Source of the DNA: Natranaerofaba carboxydovora
Lineage (GTDB): Bacteria > Bacillota > Natranaerobiia > Natranaerobiales > Natranaerofabaceae
Length of the DNA stretch: 64,000 nt
Reading direction: 5' to 3'
NCBI RefSeq assembly: GCF_022539405.1
Contig: NZ_CP054394.1
Coordinates: 2,550,501 to 2,614,500 of the forward strand
Shown here: positions 34,906-42,495 of the stretch, one piece after another
Position numbering within the stretch: position 1 is the first letter of the stretch
How the letters are laid out: each line of letters starts with the position of its first letter
Position numbers and translations under genes: made by a program
The notes under the pieces: model-generated
Seen by the model: only the letters and a program-made list of their open reading frames with translations
What the model was told of the DNA's origin: nothing
The model's database searches: none

Positions 34906-35520
34906 ATGAAAGTACCTATTAGCAGAGCATCTAAAGAGCTTGGTGTTAGTATAGATACATTAAGGCGCTGGGAGCGTGAAGGAAAATTTACTTCTGAACG
35001 TACTCCTGGCGGACATAGACGTTACGACTTAGATAAACTTCAAAAAATAGCAAATAAGGAAAGAGATGATGAAAAAATAACAATTATATATGCAAGAGTA
35101 TCTACTCCAAACAAAAAAGAGGACCTAAAATCTCAAATTGAGCGATTAGAAATGTTTTGTGCATCTAAAGGTTGGAGATACAAAGTTATTCAAGACATCG
35201 GATCAGGATTAAACTACAATAAAAAGGGTTTGCTTGAGTTGATAAAACTAATCGAAACTGATCAGATTGAACGTATAGTTGTAAATTATAAGGATAAATT
35301 ATTAAGGTTTGGGACTGAATTGCTATTCGAAATTTGCAAATATCACAATGTTGAGATTGTCATTTTAAACGAAGATGAAGAAAGAACTCACGAAGAAGAA
35401 CTTGTAGAAGATGTTTTGTCTATAATAACTGAGTTTTCTGCAAAACTGTACGGAAGCAGAAGTCATAAAAACAAAAAGGTGGTAAGTGAGGCAAAAAAAC
35501 TCTTTAAGGAGAGCGATTAA
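34906..35520 (+). CDS. tnpA: IS607-family serine transposase TnpA
   Basis: 204 residues. An N-terminal MerR-like helix-turn-helix (ISRASKELGVSIDTLRRWER, then PGGHRRYDLDKL) is followed by the serine resolvase domain with the nucleophilic Ser in YARVSTPNKKEDLKSQ and the conserved SGLNYNKKGL. This small domain order defines IS607 transposases, which excise and insert a circular intermediate. The frame looks intact. The tnpB remnant begins two bases downstream. GGAGTTAG precedes the ATG. Confidence 0.95.
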   Translation: MKVPISRASKELGVSIDTLRRWEREGKFTSERTPGGHRRYDLDKLQKIANKERDDEKITIIYARVSTPNKKEDLKSQIERLEMFCASKGWRYKVIQDIGSGLNYNKKGLLELIKLIETDQIERIVVNYKDKLLRFGTELLFEICKYHNVEIVILNEDEERTHEEELVEDVLSIITEFSAKLYGSRSHKNKKVVSEAKKLFKESD

Positions 35521-35521
35521 T

Positions 35522-35912
35522 ATGCAAGTTCCAAAATGTGTTAAACAGCATAGCTTTGAACTTGATCCAAAAGTTTTAGAAGAACTGGAGATAATATCCG
35601 ACCGTTATAACTCAGTTAAAAATTATATATATTCAAAATATAGTGGAATAAGAAGTTTACTTTTAATCCAAAATCCTCGTAAAAACATTCGTGATATTTG
35701 GATTAAAGAAAAATTCAAAGATTTGTAATAAGTGTGAAAGGTTCGGAGACAGAAAAGGTGATTTGTTTAAGTGTAAGTGTGGTGAATATTATGCTGATAT
35801 TAATGCAGCTATAAATATTAAAAAACGTAAATTTGATAGCGAAATTGGTTTATATACACCTTATAAGCAAGTTGAAAAGACTTTAGAAAAAAGAATAAAA
35901 GAAGTAGTGTGA
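35522..35912 (+). pseudogene. tnpB: Internally deleted tnpB (IS607 accessory nuclease) remnant
   Basis: Two pieces in different frames. 35522-35728 encodes a TnpB-like N terminus (MQVPKCVKQHSFELDPKVL) and stops. 35691-35912 encodes the extreme C terminus: a zinc ribbon (CNKC ... CKCG) followed by the third RuvC motif ADINAAINI. Roughly two thirds of a normal TnpB, including RuvC I and II, is missing. The nuclease must be inactive. The element can move only through TnpA if its ends are intact. Confidence 0.85.
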
Positions 35913-36180
35913 CCGTCAAGTAGTTTAAAACATTCTCCTTATCACAAGTGTAGCTACCCCTTTTTAGGGAGGTTGCGCTTCACCGCAAGGCGGGGGTAAG
36001 GAAGATGTAGAAATACTCTTAAACGGTTGGGGGAAGTATCCTTATTTAGGTTCTATCTAAGGAGGGGGACACTGGTTCAACCTAGGCTTCGTGTCCTATG
36101 CGGTACAGAAGTGTGAAATGCTCTAAAATCTATGTAGAACATATATTTGAGTAGTTTTACATATGTTTTAGGGACCAGGC
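35913..36180 (+). ncRNA. Structured 3' end of the IS607 element, candidate omega-RNA remnant
   Basis: About 270 bases, much richer in G than its surroundings and without an ORF. Local hairpins are visible: CCGC-AAG-GCGG near 35980, TTAG/CTAA near 36050, and GGACAC/GTGTCC around 36068-36094 enclosing GGTTCAACC. TnpB guide RNAs are encoded over the tnpB 3' end and the element's right end, which is this position. The assignment is from location and structure, not from a covariance model. Confidence 0.5.
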
Positions 36181-36181
36181 C

Positions 36182-36210
36182 TTGACTAATATATTGTGTT
36201 TTTTTACAAT
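36182..36210 (+). promoter_or_regulatory. Sigma-A-type promoter of hsp20
   Basis: TTGACT (36182-36187), a 17-base spacer and TACAAT (36205-36210). The CIRCE element begins 15 bases after the -10, covering the expected start of transcription. Confidence 0.8.
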
Positions 36211-36224
36211 ATAATCGAGAGGAG

Positions 36225-36251
36225 TTAGCACTCTAGCATGAAGAGTGCTAA
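36225..36251 (+). promoter_or_regulatory. CIRCE operator (HrcA binding site)
   Basis: TTAGCACTC-N9-GAGTGCTAA, an exact match to the canonical 9-9-9 CIRCE, 48 bases before the hsp20 start codon. HrcA should repress this gene until heat shock occupies GroEL. Confidence 0.96.
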
Positions 36252-36299
36252 TTGGTGGGTCTATAAGACTGGTAATAATAAAATATGGAGGTGATTCCT

Positions 36300-36734
36300 A
36301 TGACAAGACTACCAAGAAGATGGGGAGAGCCTTTCGGAATGTTGGCTGACTTTGGCAGCTTGCTAGACAAGTTTGACACAGAGTTTGGACTCAAAAGTAA
36401 TTATGGCAGAACCGACATCTATGAAAAAGACGGAGAACTGCACTTTGAAATCGAACTGCCAGGTTTAGATAAAGAAAACCTAAATGCTAGGATTGAAGAA
36501 GATCGATTAATAGTAGAAGGCGAAATAACCAGGGACGATAAGATAGAAAAGGAAAACTACTTAAGAATGGAAAGAAGTCGCGGCGAATTCAAGAAAGCAT
36601 TCCCATTACCAAATGAAACAGACACTGATAGTATCGATAATCTAAAAGCCAAATTCCAGGATGGAATTTTAAAAATCTCTGTCCCGTTAAAGAAGTCTAT
36701 CAAGGGCGATTCTATTGACATCGAAATAGAGTAA
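36300..36734 (+). CDS. Small heat shock protein (Hsp20/alpha-crystallin family)
   Basis: 144 residues from ATG 36300, directly behind GGAGGTGATTCCT; an in-frame ATG at 36285 includes the ribosome binding site and is rejected. The alpha-crystallin domain spans about 40-135 (TDIYEKDGELHFEIELPGL, and the conserved FKKAFPLP and AKFQDGILKISVP). The C-terminal I-x-I type motif appears as IDIEIE. It is an ATP-independent holdase. A CIRCE element and a sigma-A promoter control it, so it belongs to the HrcA regulon. It lies just past the IS607 element. Confidence 0.96.
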   Translation: MTRLPRRWGEPFGMLADFGSLLDKFDTEFGLKSNYGRTDIYEKDGELHFEIELPGLDKENLNARIEEDRLIVEGEITRDDKIEKENYLRMERSRGEFKKAFPLPNETDTDSIDNLKAKFQDGILKISVPLKKSIKGDSIDIEIE

Positions 36735-36761
36735 TAAAAGGTAGTTACCACAAATCTTTGC

Positions 36762-36787
36762 TCCGGCATTTAGCCGGATTTTTTTTT
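36762..36787 (+). terminator. Terminator of hsp20
   Basis: TCCGGC-ATTTA-GCCGGA (36762-36767, 36773-36778) followed by nine T. Confidence 0.93.
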
Positions 36788-36923
36788 GTTTAAAAATTAT
36801 ACATATAATGTATTATCATGGTATAATTATGTCTAAACTTATTTATATAGCCAAAATATAGTCAACGCACCTGACTAAAATTGAAACTACTGCAAAAACT
36901 CTACATCAAGGAGGAAAAGAAAA

Positions 36924-38057
36924 TTGATCGAAAGTTATTTATTTGAATTCTTAGGGGTTGAAAATTTTCCGGATTTATTTTTAAACATCGTCAAAATACT
37001 TATAGCAGCTTTTATCGCCCTTGTACTACATAAAATAGGCACTTATATTATAAATAAATATGTTAGTAAAGCTAAGAACGAACTTATTGATGAAGAGCTG
37101 GTGAATTTTGTCACTGTTAGCCTGAAGAAAATTTTAAAATATGGATTGATTTTTGTAGTTATCCTTGTAAGTCTTGAAATATTCGATATAGATGTTATAG
37201 GGGCAAGTGAAATAAGGCTAGCCGGGACTACTATTGTCAAAACAGCAGTAATTATAGTACTAGCAAAAATTTTACTCGGTCTTGGCAGACAGCTTATAAC
37301 TCATATTTTTGAACGTAGCGATATCAAAAAACAGATGATAAATGAAAGACGACGCCATACCCTGGCAGGACTATTAAAGAATGTTTTAAAATATGCTGTC
37401 TATTTTATAGCAGGACTTATGATTCTAGAAAATTTCGGCGTAAAGACAAGCTCCATCCTTGCAGGTGTTGGGGTAGCAGGTCTTGCAATAAGTTTTGGCG
37501 CCCAAAGTTTGATAAAAGATGTTATTACAGGCTTTTTTATAATGTTTGAAGACCAGTATAATGTAGGGGATTTTGTGACTGCTGCAGGGGTTACAGGTAT
37601 AGTCGAAGAGCTAGGACTTAGAACATCCAAAATCAAAGAATGGACAGGAGAACTTCACATCATTCCAAATGGTGAAATAGGGCAGGTAAAAAACTTCAGC
37701 AAAGATAACATAATAGCTCTGGTTTTTATGGATATTGCTTACGAAGAAGATATAGACGAAGCCATTAGTGTATTTGAAGAAGAAGGTAAAAAAGCTGCAG
37801 AAGAACTTGAAGCAATAATCGAAGAACCTTTGGTTCACGGTGTTGTAGAGCTAGGTGATTCTTATGTTAGAATCAGGATAGGTACAACCTGTGTACCAGG
37901 AGAGCAGTGGGCCATAGAAAGAGAGCTTACAAGGCGCTTTAAGAAAGCATTAGATAGAGAAGGAATCGAGATCCCATATCCAAGAAGGGTCCTTATTTCC
38001 AAAAATACAAATGAAAACGCCAAAGATACTAATATTTCCCAGGAAGACCTGGACTAA
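36924..38057 (+). CDS. MscS-family small-conductance mechanosensitive channel
   Basis: 377 residues. Five hydrophobic segments, then the pore-lining TM3 with the glycine/alanine pattern GVGVAGLAISFGAQSLIKDV and the beta domain (NVGDFVTAAGVTGIVEELGL, IIPNGEIGQVKNFS). An extra pair of helices at the N terminus distinguishes it from the 286-residue E. coli MscS. The acidic C-terminal domain is complete. It releases solutes on hypo-osmotic shock, sensible for a halophile. Start TTG 36924 lies nine bases from AGGAGG. Single-gene unit. Confidence 0.95.
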   Translation: MIESYLFEFLGVENFPDLFLNIVKILIAAFIALVLHKIGTYIINKYVSKAKNELIDEELVNFVTVSLKKILKYGLIFVVILVSLEIFDIDVIGASEIRLAGTTIVKTAVIIVLAKILLGLGRQLITHIFERSDIKKQMINERRRHTLAGLLKNVLKYAVYFIAGLMILENFGVKTSSILAGVGVAGLAISFGAQSLIKDVITGFFIMFEDQYNVGDFVTAAGVTGIVEELGLRTSKIKEWTGELHIIPNGEIGQVKNFSKDNIIALVFMDIAYEEDIDEAISVFEEEGKKAAEELEAIIEEPLVHGVVELGDSYVRIRIGTTCVPGEQWAIERELTRRFKKALDREGIEIPYPRRVLISKNTNENAKDTNISQEDLD

Positions 38058-38199
38058 GCCATGTGATATAATTGTATAATCACGCATAAGCTAAATCAAT
38101 TATTGACATTTTAAATAATTGTATAGGAAGTAAAATAAATTTGTTTATATGGATTAGTTAAATTATGGTTTTTTTTAGATTTATTTTGGGGGGAGTTAT

Positions 38200-39045
38200 G
38201 TGAAAATCTATGCTCTATACGGCAAAAGCGGCACCGGCAAAAGTCACAGGGCCGTAAAAATAGCCCATAAATATTCTATACCCACTATTATAGACGATGG
38301 GCTAATTATTCACCAGGGCAAAAAGATCACTGATTCAAAGTCAGCAAAAGGTGAAAAGAACATGATAGGTGCGATCAGAAGAGCAATATTTGAAAACCAA
38401 GAATACGCAAAAAAGATGAAAGAGGAAATAAATAATTTAGATACAGATAAAATTCTAATCCTCGGAACTTCGGTAAATATGATCTATAAGATAATAGAAA
38501 ATCTTGATCTGCCTGAGCCCTCTATATGGATAGATGTAAATGAGTTAACAACTCCCGAGGAAAGAAAAATAGCCAAATCTCACAGGGTAAAAGGCAAACA
38601 TGTAGTTCCACTAGCGCCTACAGAGGTATCAAATGGTATTAAAGTACCCCTTCTTGGCAGGTTAAAAATATTTCTAAAAGGTGAGGAAAACCCTCGCAAA
38701 AAATCATCCAAAAAAAGTAGAATAACAAAAGAGCAAACCATAGTTAGAGCTAACTATCAGGCACTTGGCTCAGTTTATATCAAAGAAAACGTACTCTATG
38801 AATTAATTAAATATACTTTGGAAAAAGATTCAAGAGTTAAGTATATAAAGGATATAAAGGTACATCCTCCAAAAGCCTCTCCGGTTATTGAAGCAAAGGT
38901 AGCACTCGATTTTGACTGGGGAAGTAAGCTTCAAGAAGCGGGAGGTAACATTTCAACAGAGATTACAGATTTTGTTAAAACTACCACAGGTATTGATGAT
39001 TTAAAGGTGGTAATTGTGATTTCGGAGATTGCGATTAACACCTGA
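38200..39045 (+). CDS. P-loop ATPase fused to an Asp23/Gls24-like domain
   Basis: 281 residues. Walker A GKSGTGKSHRAVK begins at residue 8, and a Walker B-like DKILILGTS lies near 85, in a kinase-like N-terminal half (1-150). A basic linker (PRKKSSKKSR) leads to a C-terminal domain (about 180-281; ALGSVYIKENVLYELIKYTL ... ITDFVKTTTGI) that resembles Asp23/Gls24 envelope-stress proteins. I know of no defined biochemical role for this combination. Start GTG 38200 follows GGGGGGAG. A long hairpin begins four bases after the stop codon. Confidence 0.7.
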   Translation: MKIYALYGKSGTGKSHRAVKIAHKYSIPTIIDDGLIIHQGKKITDSKSAKGEKNMIGAIRRAIFENQEYAKKMKEEINNLDTDKILILGTSVNMIYKIIENLDLPEPSIWIDVNELTTPEERKIAKSHRVKGKHVVPLAPTEVSNGIKVPLLGRLKIFLKGEENPRKKSSKKSRITKEQTIVRANYQALGSVYIKENVLYELIKYTLEKDSRVKYIKDIKVHPPKASPVIEAKVALDFDWGSKLQEAGGNISTEITDFVKTTTGIDDLKVVIVISEIAINT

Positions 39046-39048
39046 GAG

Positions 39049-39130
39049 ATTTGACATCATGCACTCGCCTCGCAAAAGGATTCGTAAAATACATACGAAT
39101 CAAAAGCTCGCTCATTGCATGATGTCAAAT
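39049..39130. repeat. Hairpin-core repeat with locus-specific outer stem (copy 1)
   Basis: The outer stem ATTTGACATCATGCA / TGCATGATGTCAAAT (39049-39063, 39116-39130) is perfect over 15 bp. It encloses a core whose minus strand reads ATGAGCGAGCTTTTGATTCG ... GCGAGGCGAG, with an inner stem GATTCGTA/TACGAATC. Between convergent genes; it probably also works as a terminator. Confidence 0.8.
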
Positions 39131-39160
39131 TTTTAGAAAAACCGTCACCTTGGCTAGTAG

Positions 39161-40357
39161 TTAAGTAGTTAGGTCTTCAATTGTCTGGAGGATTATAGAG
39201 GTTGCTATTATAAGAGCTCTTTCGTCAAAATCAAATTTAGGATGATGGTGTGGATATTTGTACTCATCACCACCAGCACCTAAGAAAAATAAAGCTGCTG
39301 GTACATACTTTGCATATTCAGAAAAATCTTCAGAAGGAAATACCGGACCGTAAGGAAATTGGATACTGTCTTCTGGCAGTATCTTTTTCATCGATTCTAA
39401 AACATATTCTGTAAGAGAAGGATCATTATAAGTTGGACTTGCACTACTTTCTAAAATGTATTCCCAGTTTATACCATATAAATCTTTTTTATTGTCCAAA
39501 AGGCTATAAATTTTTTCTTTTATCAAGTTGGCAGTTTTTTCTTCAAATGTCCTAAAAGTCCCATCGAGTTCTACCTTTGATGGCAGTACATTTCCTTTCC
39601 TCCCGCCTTCAATCTTACCAAAGGAAAGAACGTAACTCTCCTCAACCGAAATCACTCGAGACAATATATGATGAATACCCTGGATAAACTCTGCCGCAGC
39701 TGAGATAGCGTCTATTCCTTGATGAGGCATAGCACCATGAGATTCTAACCCGTGTATGATAATTTTAAAATTTTCCGTTGATGCCATTAACTCTTCCTTT
39801 TTGATCCCAACTTCACCTGTTTGAAGAGGCTGCCAAATATGAAAGCCCAGTACATAATCGGGCCTAGGCGATTCTAACACCCCTTCTTTGATCATCCTTT
39901 TAGCTCCTTGAACAAGCTCTTCAGCAGGTTGAAAGATAAGTTTCACTGTTCCATTCCATTTGTCCTTATTCTGGACAAGTAGTTTAGCCGCTCCTAGGAC
40001 AGCAGCCATATGACCATCGTGACCACAGCTATGCATAACGTCCTCATGCTTTGACTTATAAGAATGACCTGTTTTCTCACTTGCCGGCATACCATCCATA
40101 TCAGCCCTTATGGCTATTACAGGTCCAGGATTTTTGCCTTCTATCAATGCAACCATCCCCGTATCAGCACAGTCCTTATAATCAATCCCCATGCTATCTA
40201 AGTATCCTTTAATCTCCATTGAAGTTTTTTCTTCTTCAAAGCTAAGTTCTGGTATCTGATGTAGACTTCTTCTATAGTTTATAATTTCATCTTTTATTTT
40301 TTGGGACTTTTCAAACCATATATTATCTTTAGCAATTATTTCATTAATATTTTTCAT
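39161..40357 (-). CDS. M20-family amidohydrolase (hippurate hydrolase/AbgA-like)
   Basis: 398 residues with the M20D pattern: RRSLHQIPELSFEE, the metal ligands in RADMDGMPASEKT and MHSCGHDGHMAAVLGAA, then FQPAEELVQGAK with the catalytic/metal Glu pair, and the dimerisation domain HGLESHGAMPHQGIDAI. Such enzymes cleave N-acyl or peptide-like amide bonds of amino acids in the cytoplasm; exact substrate unknown. It is a single-gene unit, convergent with the P-loop gene through the hairpin at 39049-39130. GGGGATAATC precedes the ATG. Confidence 0.94.
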   Translation of the reverse strand: MKNINEIIAKDNIWFEKSQKIKDEIINYRRSLHQIPELSFEEEKTSMEIKGYLDSMGIDYKDCADTGMVALIEGKNPGPVIAIRADMDGMPASEKTGHSYKSKHEDVMHSCGHDGHMAAVLGAAKLLVQNKDKWNGTVKLIFQPAEELVQGAKRMIKEGVLESPRPDYVLGFHIWQPLQTGEVGIKKEELMASTENFKIIIHGLESHGAMPHQGIDAISAAAEFIQGIHHILSRVISVEESYVLSFGKIEGGRKGNVLPSKVELDGTFRTFEEKTANLIKEKIYSLLDNKKDLYGINWEYILESSASPTYNDPSLTEYVLESMKKILPEDSIQFPYGPVFPSEDFSEYAKYVPAALFFLGAGGDEYKYPHHHPKFDFDERALIIATSIILQTIEDLTT

Positions 40358-40455
40358 GCATGATTATCCCCTTTCAAAAAACACCTAATAAAAGTTAAAT
40401 TTAATTTGATATTTACAACATATCATATCACAAAACAATTTGTTAATTCTACGAA

Positions 40456-40472
40456 TGATTCTAGTGCAAAAA
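40456..40472. repeat. End fragment of the dispersed palindromic repeat (left of the haem lipoprotein gene)
   Basis: TGATTCTAGTGCAAAAA matches the terminal arm, in the orientation opposite to the fragment at 42261-42284 on the other side of the gene. Confidence 0.55.
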
Positions 40473-40473
40473 T

Positions 40474-40518
40474 AAAAAAATTTAGACCCCCTATCCAAAA
40501 GTTAATAGAGGGCCTAAA
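40474..40518 (-). terminator. Terminator of the haem lipoprotein gene
   Basis: Imperfect 14-bp stem (40481-40494 with 40505-40518) followed on the minus strand by seven T, ten bases past the stop. Confidence 0.75.
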
Positions 40519-40527
40519 AAAACCGGA

Positions 40528-42213
40528 TTAATCAATATATTCTTTTGACTTTTCATATATTTCCTCTTCAGTATGACAATCCTTGCAACTTGTTTCATCT
40601 TCTATGAAATTAGCACCTTCACCGTGGAATTCTTCATCTGTCAAATCATCATAATATACTTCCCCGGGAAGATAAACCGTTACTTCCAAAGGTTCTATAT
40701 CATCCCAATTCACCCTGTCTACTTCATCTGTAGTATCTATAGTCAAATCTTCTTCCACATTTGCTATTTCGAGGTCCGCTTCTACTTCTTCTCCTCCTAT
40801 CTCAAAAGGAAGGGACACGTGATGGAATATACCATCTTTTTCGATATCGTGAATCGAAAAGGCCATGTTATAGATTTCTTCTTCTAACAAGGCTTCAAAA
40901 TCTACATCATCTACTGGTTCTTCCTCATCTTCACCTTCATCGTTATTTTCTTCATTATTCTCCTCATCGTTTTCATCTTCATTCTCATCATCTTCTGCTT
41001 CTTTTTCTTCTGCTTCCTTTTCTTCTTGATCTTCCTCTTCTTCTTCCTTAGCTTCCTCCTCTTCTATCTCTTCAACCGGTGGGTCTTCTTCATCCTCATC
41101 TGCTTCAATATCCCGTATAAGAGTTACACTCCAGGTATTAGTATCAACATCAAACTCTCTAGTTGTTCTTACATCATGCTGGCTAGATTCAAAAACATAG
41201 CCGGTATTTGATGAAATAAGCGCCCCTTCTTCTAACTCTTCTACAATTTCATTTAACAGTTCTTTAGCTCCTTCAGGAGTAGTTATATTTAATCTTTTAC
41301 TCCAGTACTCTTCCCATTCTTCACCAATATCTGGGGAGAGTTCATCATTTGCCATCAAAACCAAAAACTTAACATCAATAGAGTTAACCCTATCCTGCTC
41401 TGGGTCAAACTCAAAGTCTTGATAAGCTACATTCAAGGTTTCATATTCCATGTCGTCTATGCTTTCTTTAAGTTCATCAGGATCGGTTATTAGATTACCT
41501 TCTTCATCGGAGTAAAAGAAGTTTTCAAATATCACTTCATCCGGGTCAAAAACAAATCTGGGTATTATCTTCCCTTCCCACTCTCCTGCCGACATAGGCT
41601 GGTCCTTGATTATCGAAGCTCCCTCTTCGCTGACCCATTCAGGCAGTTCTTCTTTTTCTTCATCGTCTATTATGTCCCTTTCTACACCGCTGACACCTTC
41701 ATCTGATTCTTCATACATTATCCATTTGTCCCTGGCATAATCCATCGAACCTATTTGTCCTCCAAAGTCCCACATATCAAGGGAAAATTCTCCTACCTCT
41801 TCTTCATCTTCAACTTCAACATAGTGATGCTCCATATCTTTGTGACAGGAAACATAACAGCCTGCCTCACCAAAACCTTCTATTTCATTTTCGGGGTCTT
41901 CAAACATTATAGAAACCCGATCTTCTACCACCTCATCTTCACCTTCTAATTTAGTCCACTCTTGTCCATCATACTTCATTATGTCACTAAACTGTGCCGG
42001 ATAGCCTTTTCTACTTTCCCACTCAAAATGAAAAGCGATCTCATCATCAGTATGAGCAGCCCTTACTTCAACCTCTATAGGTTCTTTTAAAGATTTTTCA
42101 TCAGCCTTTTCTTTGTCTTCTTCTTCAGGCGAGTCCGGTCCTATATCTATCAACTCACAAGCAGGCAGCAGTGCAGCTAACATCAAAAATACGAGAACTA
42201 TAATCTTTTTCAA
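40528..42213 (-). CDS. Acidic, haem-binding ethylbenzene-dehydrogenase-like lipoprotein
   Basis: 561 residues from TTG 42213 (AAGGAGG upstream; earlier in-frame codons lack a site). The signal peptide ends in the lipobox LLPAC19. The first domain (about 40-330) resembles the gamma-subunit-like EB_dh family (VRAAHTDDEIAFHFEWES) and carries C119-x3-C-H124, an unusual haem c-type spacing. A roughly 70-residue stretch consists almost only of Glu, Asp and Asn. The C terminus has a standard C543-x2-C-H547 haem c motif (CKDCH). It therefore looks like an extracytoplasmic electron-transfer protein of a halophile. No cytochrome c maturation genes are in the window. Terminal fragments of the dispersed repeat flank it. 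Confidence 0.75.
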   Translation of the reverse strand: MKKIIVLVFLMLAALLPACELIDIGPDSPEEEDKEKADEKSLKEPIEVEVRAAHTDDEIAFHFEWESRKGYPAQFSDIMKYDGQEWTKLEGEDEVVEDRVSIMFEDPENEIEGFGEAGCYVSCHKDMEHHYVEVEDEEEVGEFSLDMWDFGGQIGSMDYARDKWIMYEESDEGVSGVERDIIDDEEKEELPEWVSEEGASIIKDQPMSAGEWEGKIIPRFVFDPDEVIFENFFYSDEEGNLITDPDELKESIDDMEYETLNVAYQDFEFDPEQDRVNSIDVKFLVLMANDELSPDIGEEWEEYWSKRLNITTPEGAKELLNEIVEELEEGALISSNTGYVFESSQHDVRTTREFDVDTNTWSVTLIRDIEADEDEEDPPVEEIEEEEAKEEEEEDQEEKEAEEKEAEDDENEDENDEENNEENNDEGEDEEEPVDDVDFEALLEEEIYNMAFSIHDIEKDGIFHHVSLPFEIGGEEVEADLEIANVEEDLTIDTTDEVDRVNWDDIEPLEVTVYLPGEVYYDDLTDEEFHGEGANFIEDETSCKDCHTEEEIYEKSKEYID

Positions 42214-42260
42214 AGTTTTTCCTCCTTGTACAGCTTTTTGATTTTCGTTAGTTTTTGCAA

Positions 42261-42284
42261 ATAGACTTTTTGCACCAAAAACAA
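42261..42284. repeat. End fragment of the dispersed palindromic repeat (right of the haem lipoprotein gene)
   Basis: ATAGACTTTTTGCACCAAAA matches the right arm of the full copy, with the end slightly altered. Confidence 0.6.
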
Positions 42285-42295
42285 ACTTGAAACTT

Positions 42296-42327
42296 TCATA
42301 AAATAACTGTGTCATAAAATAACTGTT
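42296..42327. repeat. 16-bp tandem duplication next to the hisC promoter
   Basis: TCATAAAATAACTGTG and TCATAAAATAACTGTT (42296-42311, 42312-42327) differ at one base. The second unit overlaps the candidate -35 box of hisC. Confidence 0.7.
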
Positions 42328-42354
42328 GACACCAAAAACCTAATGTGATACTTT
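42326..42354 (+). promoter_or_regulatory. Candidate promoter of hisC-pheA
   Basis: TTGACA (42326-42331), 17 bases, then TACTTT (42349-42354), a weak -10. It would give a leader of roughly 130 bases containing the terminator at 42438-42466. Confidence 0.5.
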
Positions 42355-42437
42355 TTTATAGAGTGATGAGAATGGGATAAATGTAGTTTCTAAGAGACAT
42401 TTTTAGAGTATGTTTTACGTAACTAAATACATATCGT

Positions 42438-42466
42438 CCTTGCCCAGAGGTGGGCGAGGCTTTTTT
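42438..42466 (+). terminator. Intrinsic terminator in the hisC leader, candidate attenuator
   Basis: CCTTGCCCA / TGGGCGAGG (42438-42446, 42451-42459) with a four-base loop and six T, 30 bases before the hisC ATG. No plus-strand gene precedes it, so it should act on the leader transcript. No T-box sequence was seen. Confidence 0.7.
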
Positions 42467-42495
42467 GTATTAATAATTCTGGGAGGCTAAGCAAA

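Noticed and set aside
35913-36180. Group I intron or IStron
   Set aside because: IStron introns lie at the 5' end of the element, and I could not recognise the conserved P/Q/R/S core here; position favours a guide-RNA-like 3' end.
39049-39130. Integron attC site
   Set aside because: Imperfect palindromes with variable stems recall attC, but the conserved RYYYAAC and GTTRRRY ends are absent, and no integrase or cassette array is present.
40761-41211. Leu-, His- and Phe-rich frames on the plus strand opposite the haem lipoprotein
   Set aside because: They are the antisense of the Glu/Asp/Asn-rich linker; composition follows directly from GAA/GAT codons, and no ribosome binding site is present.
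42290-42495. T-box riboswitch for hisC-pheA
   Set aside because: The leader is short and lacks the conserved T-box sequence (GGGTGGNACC-like) near the terminator.
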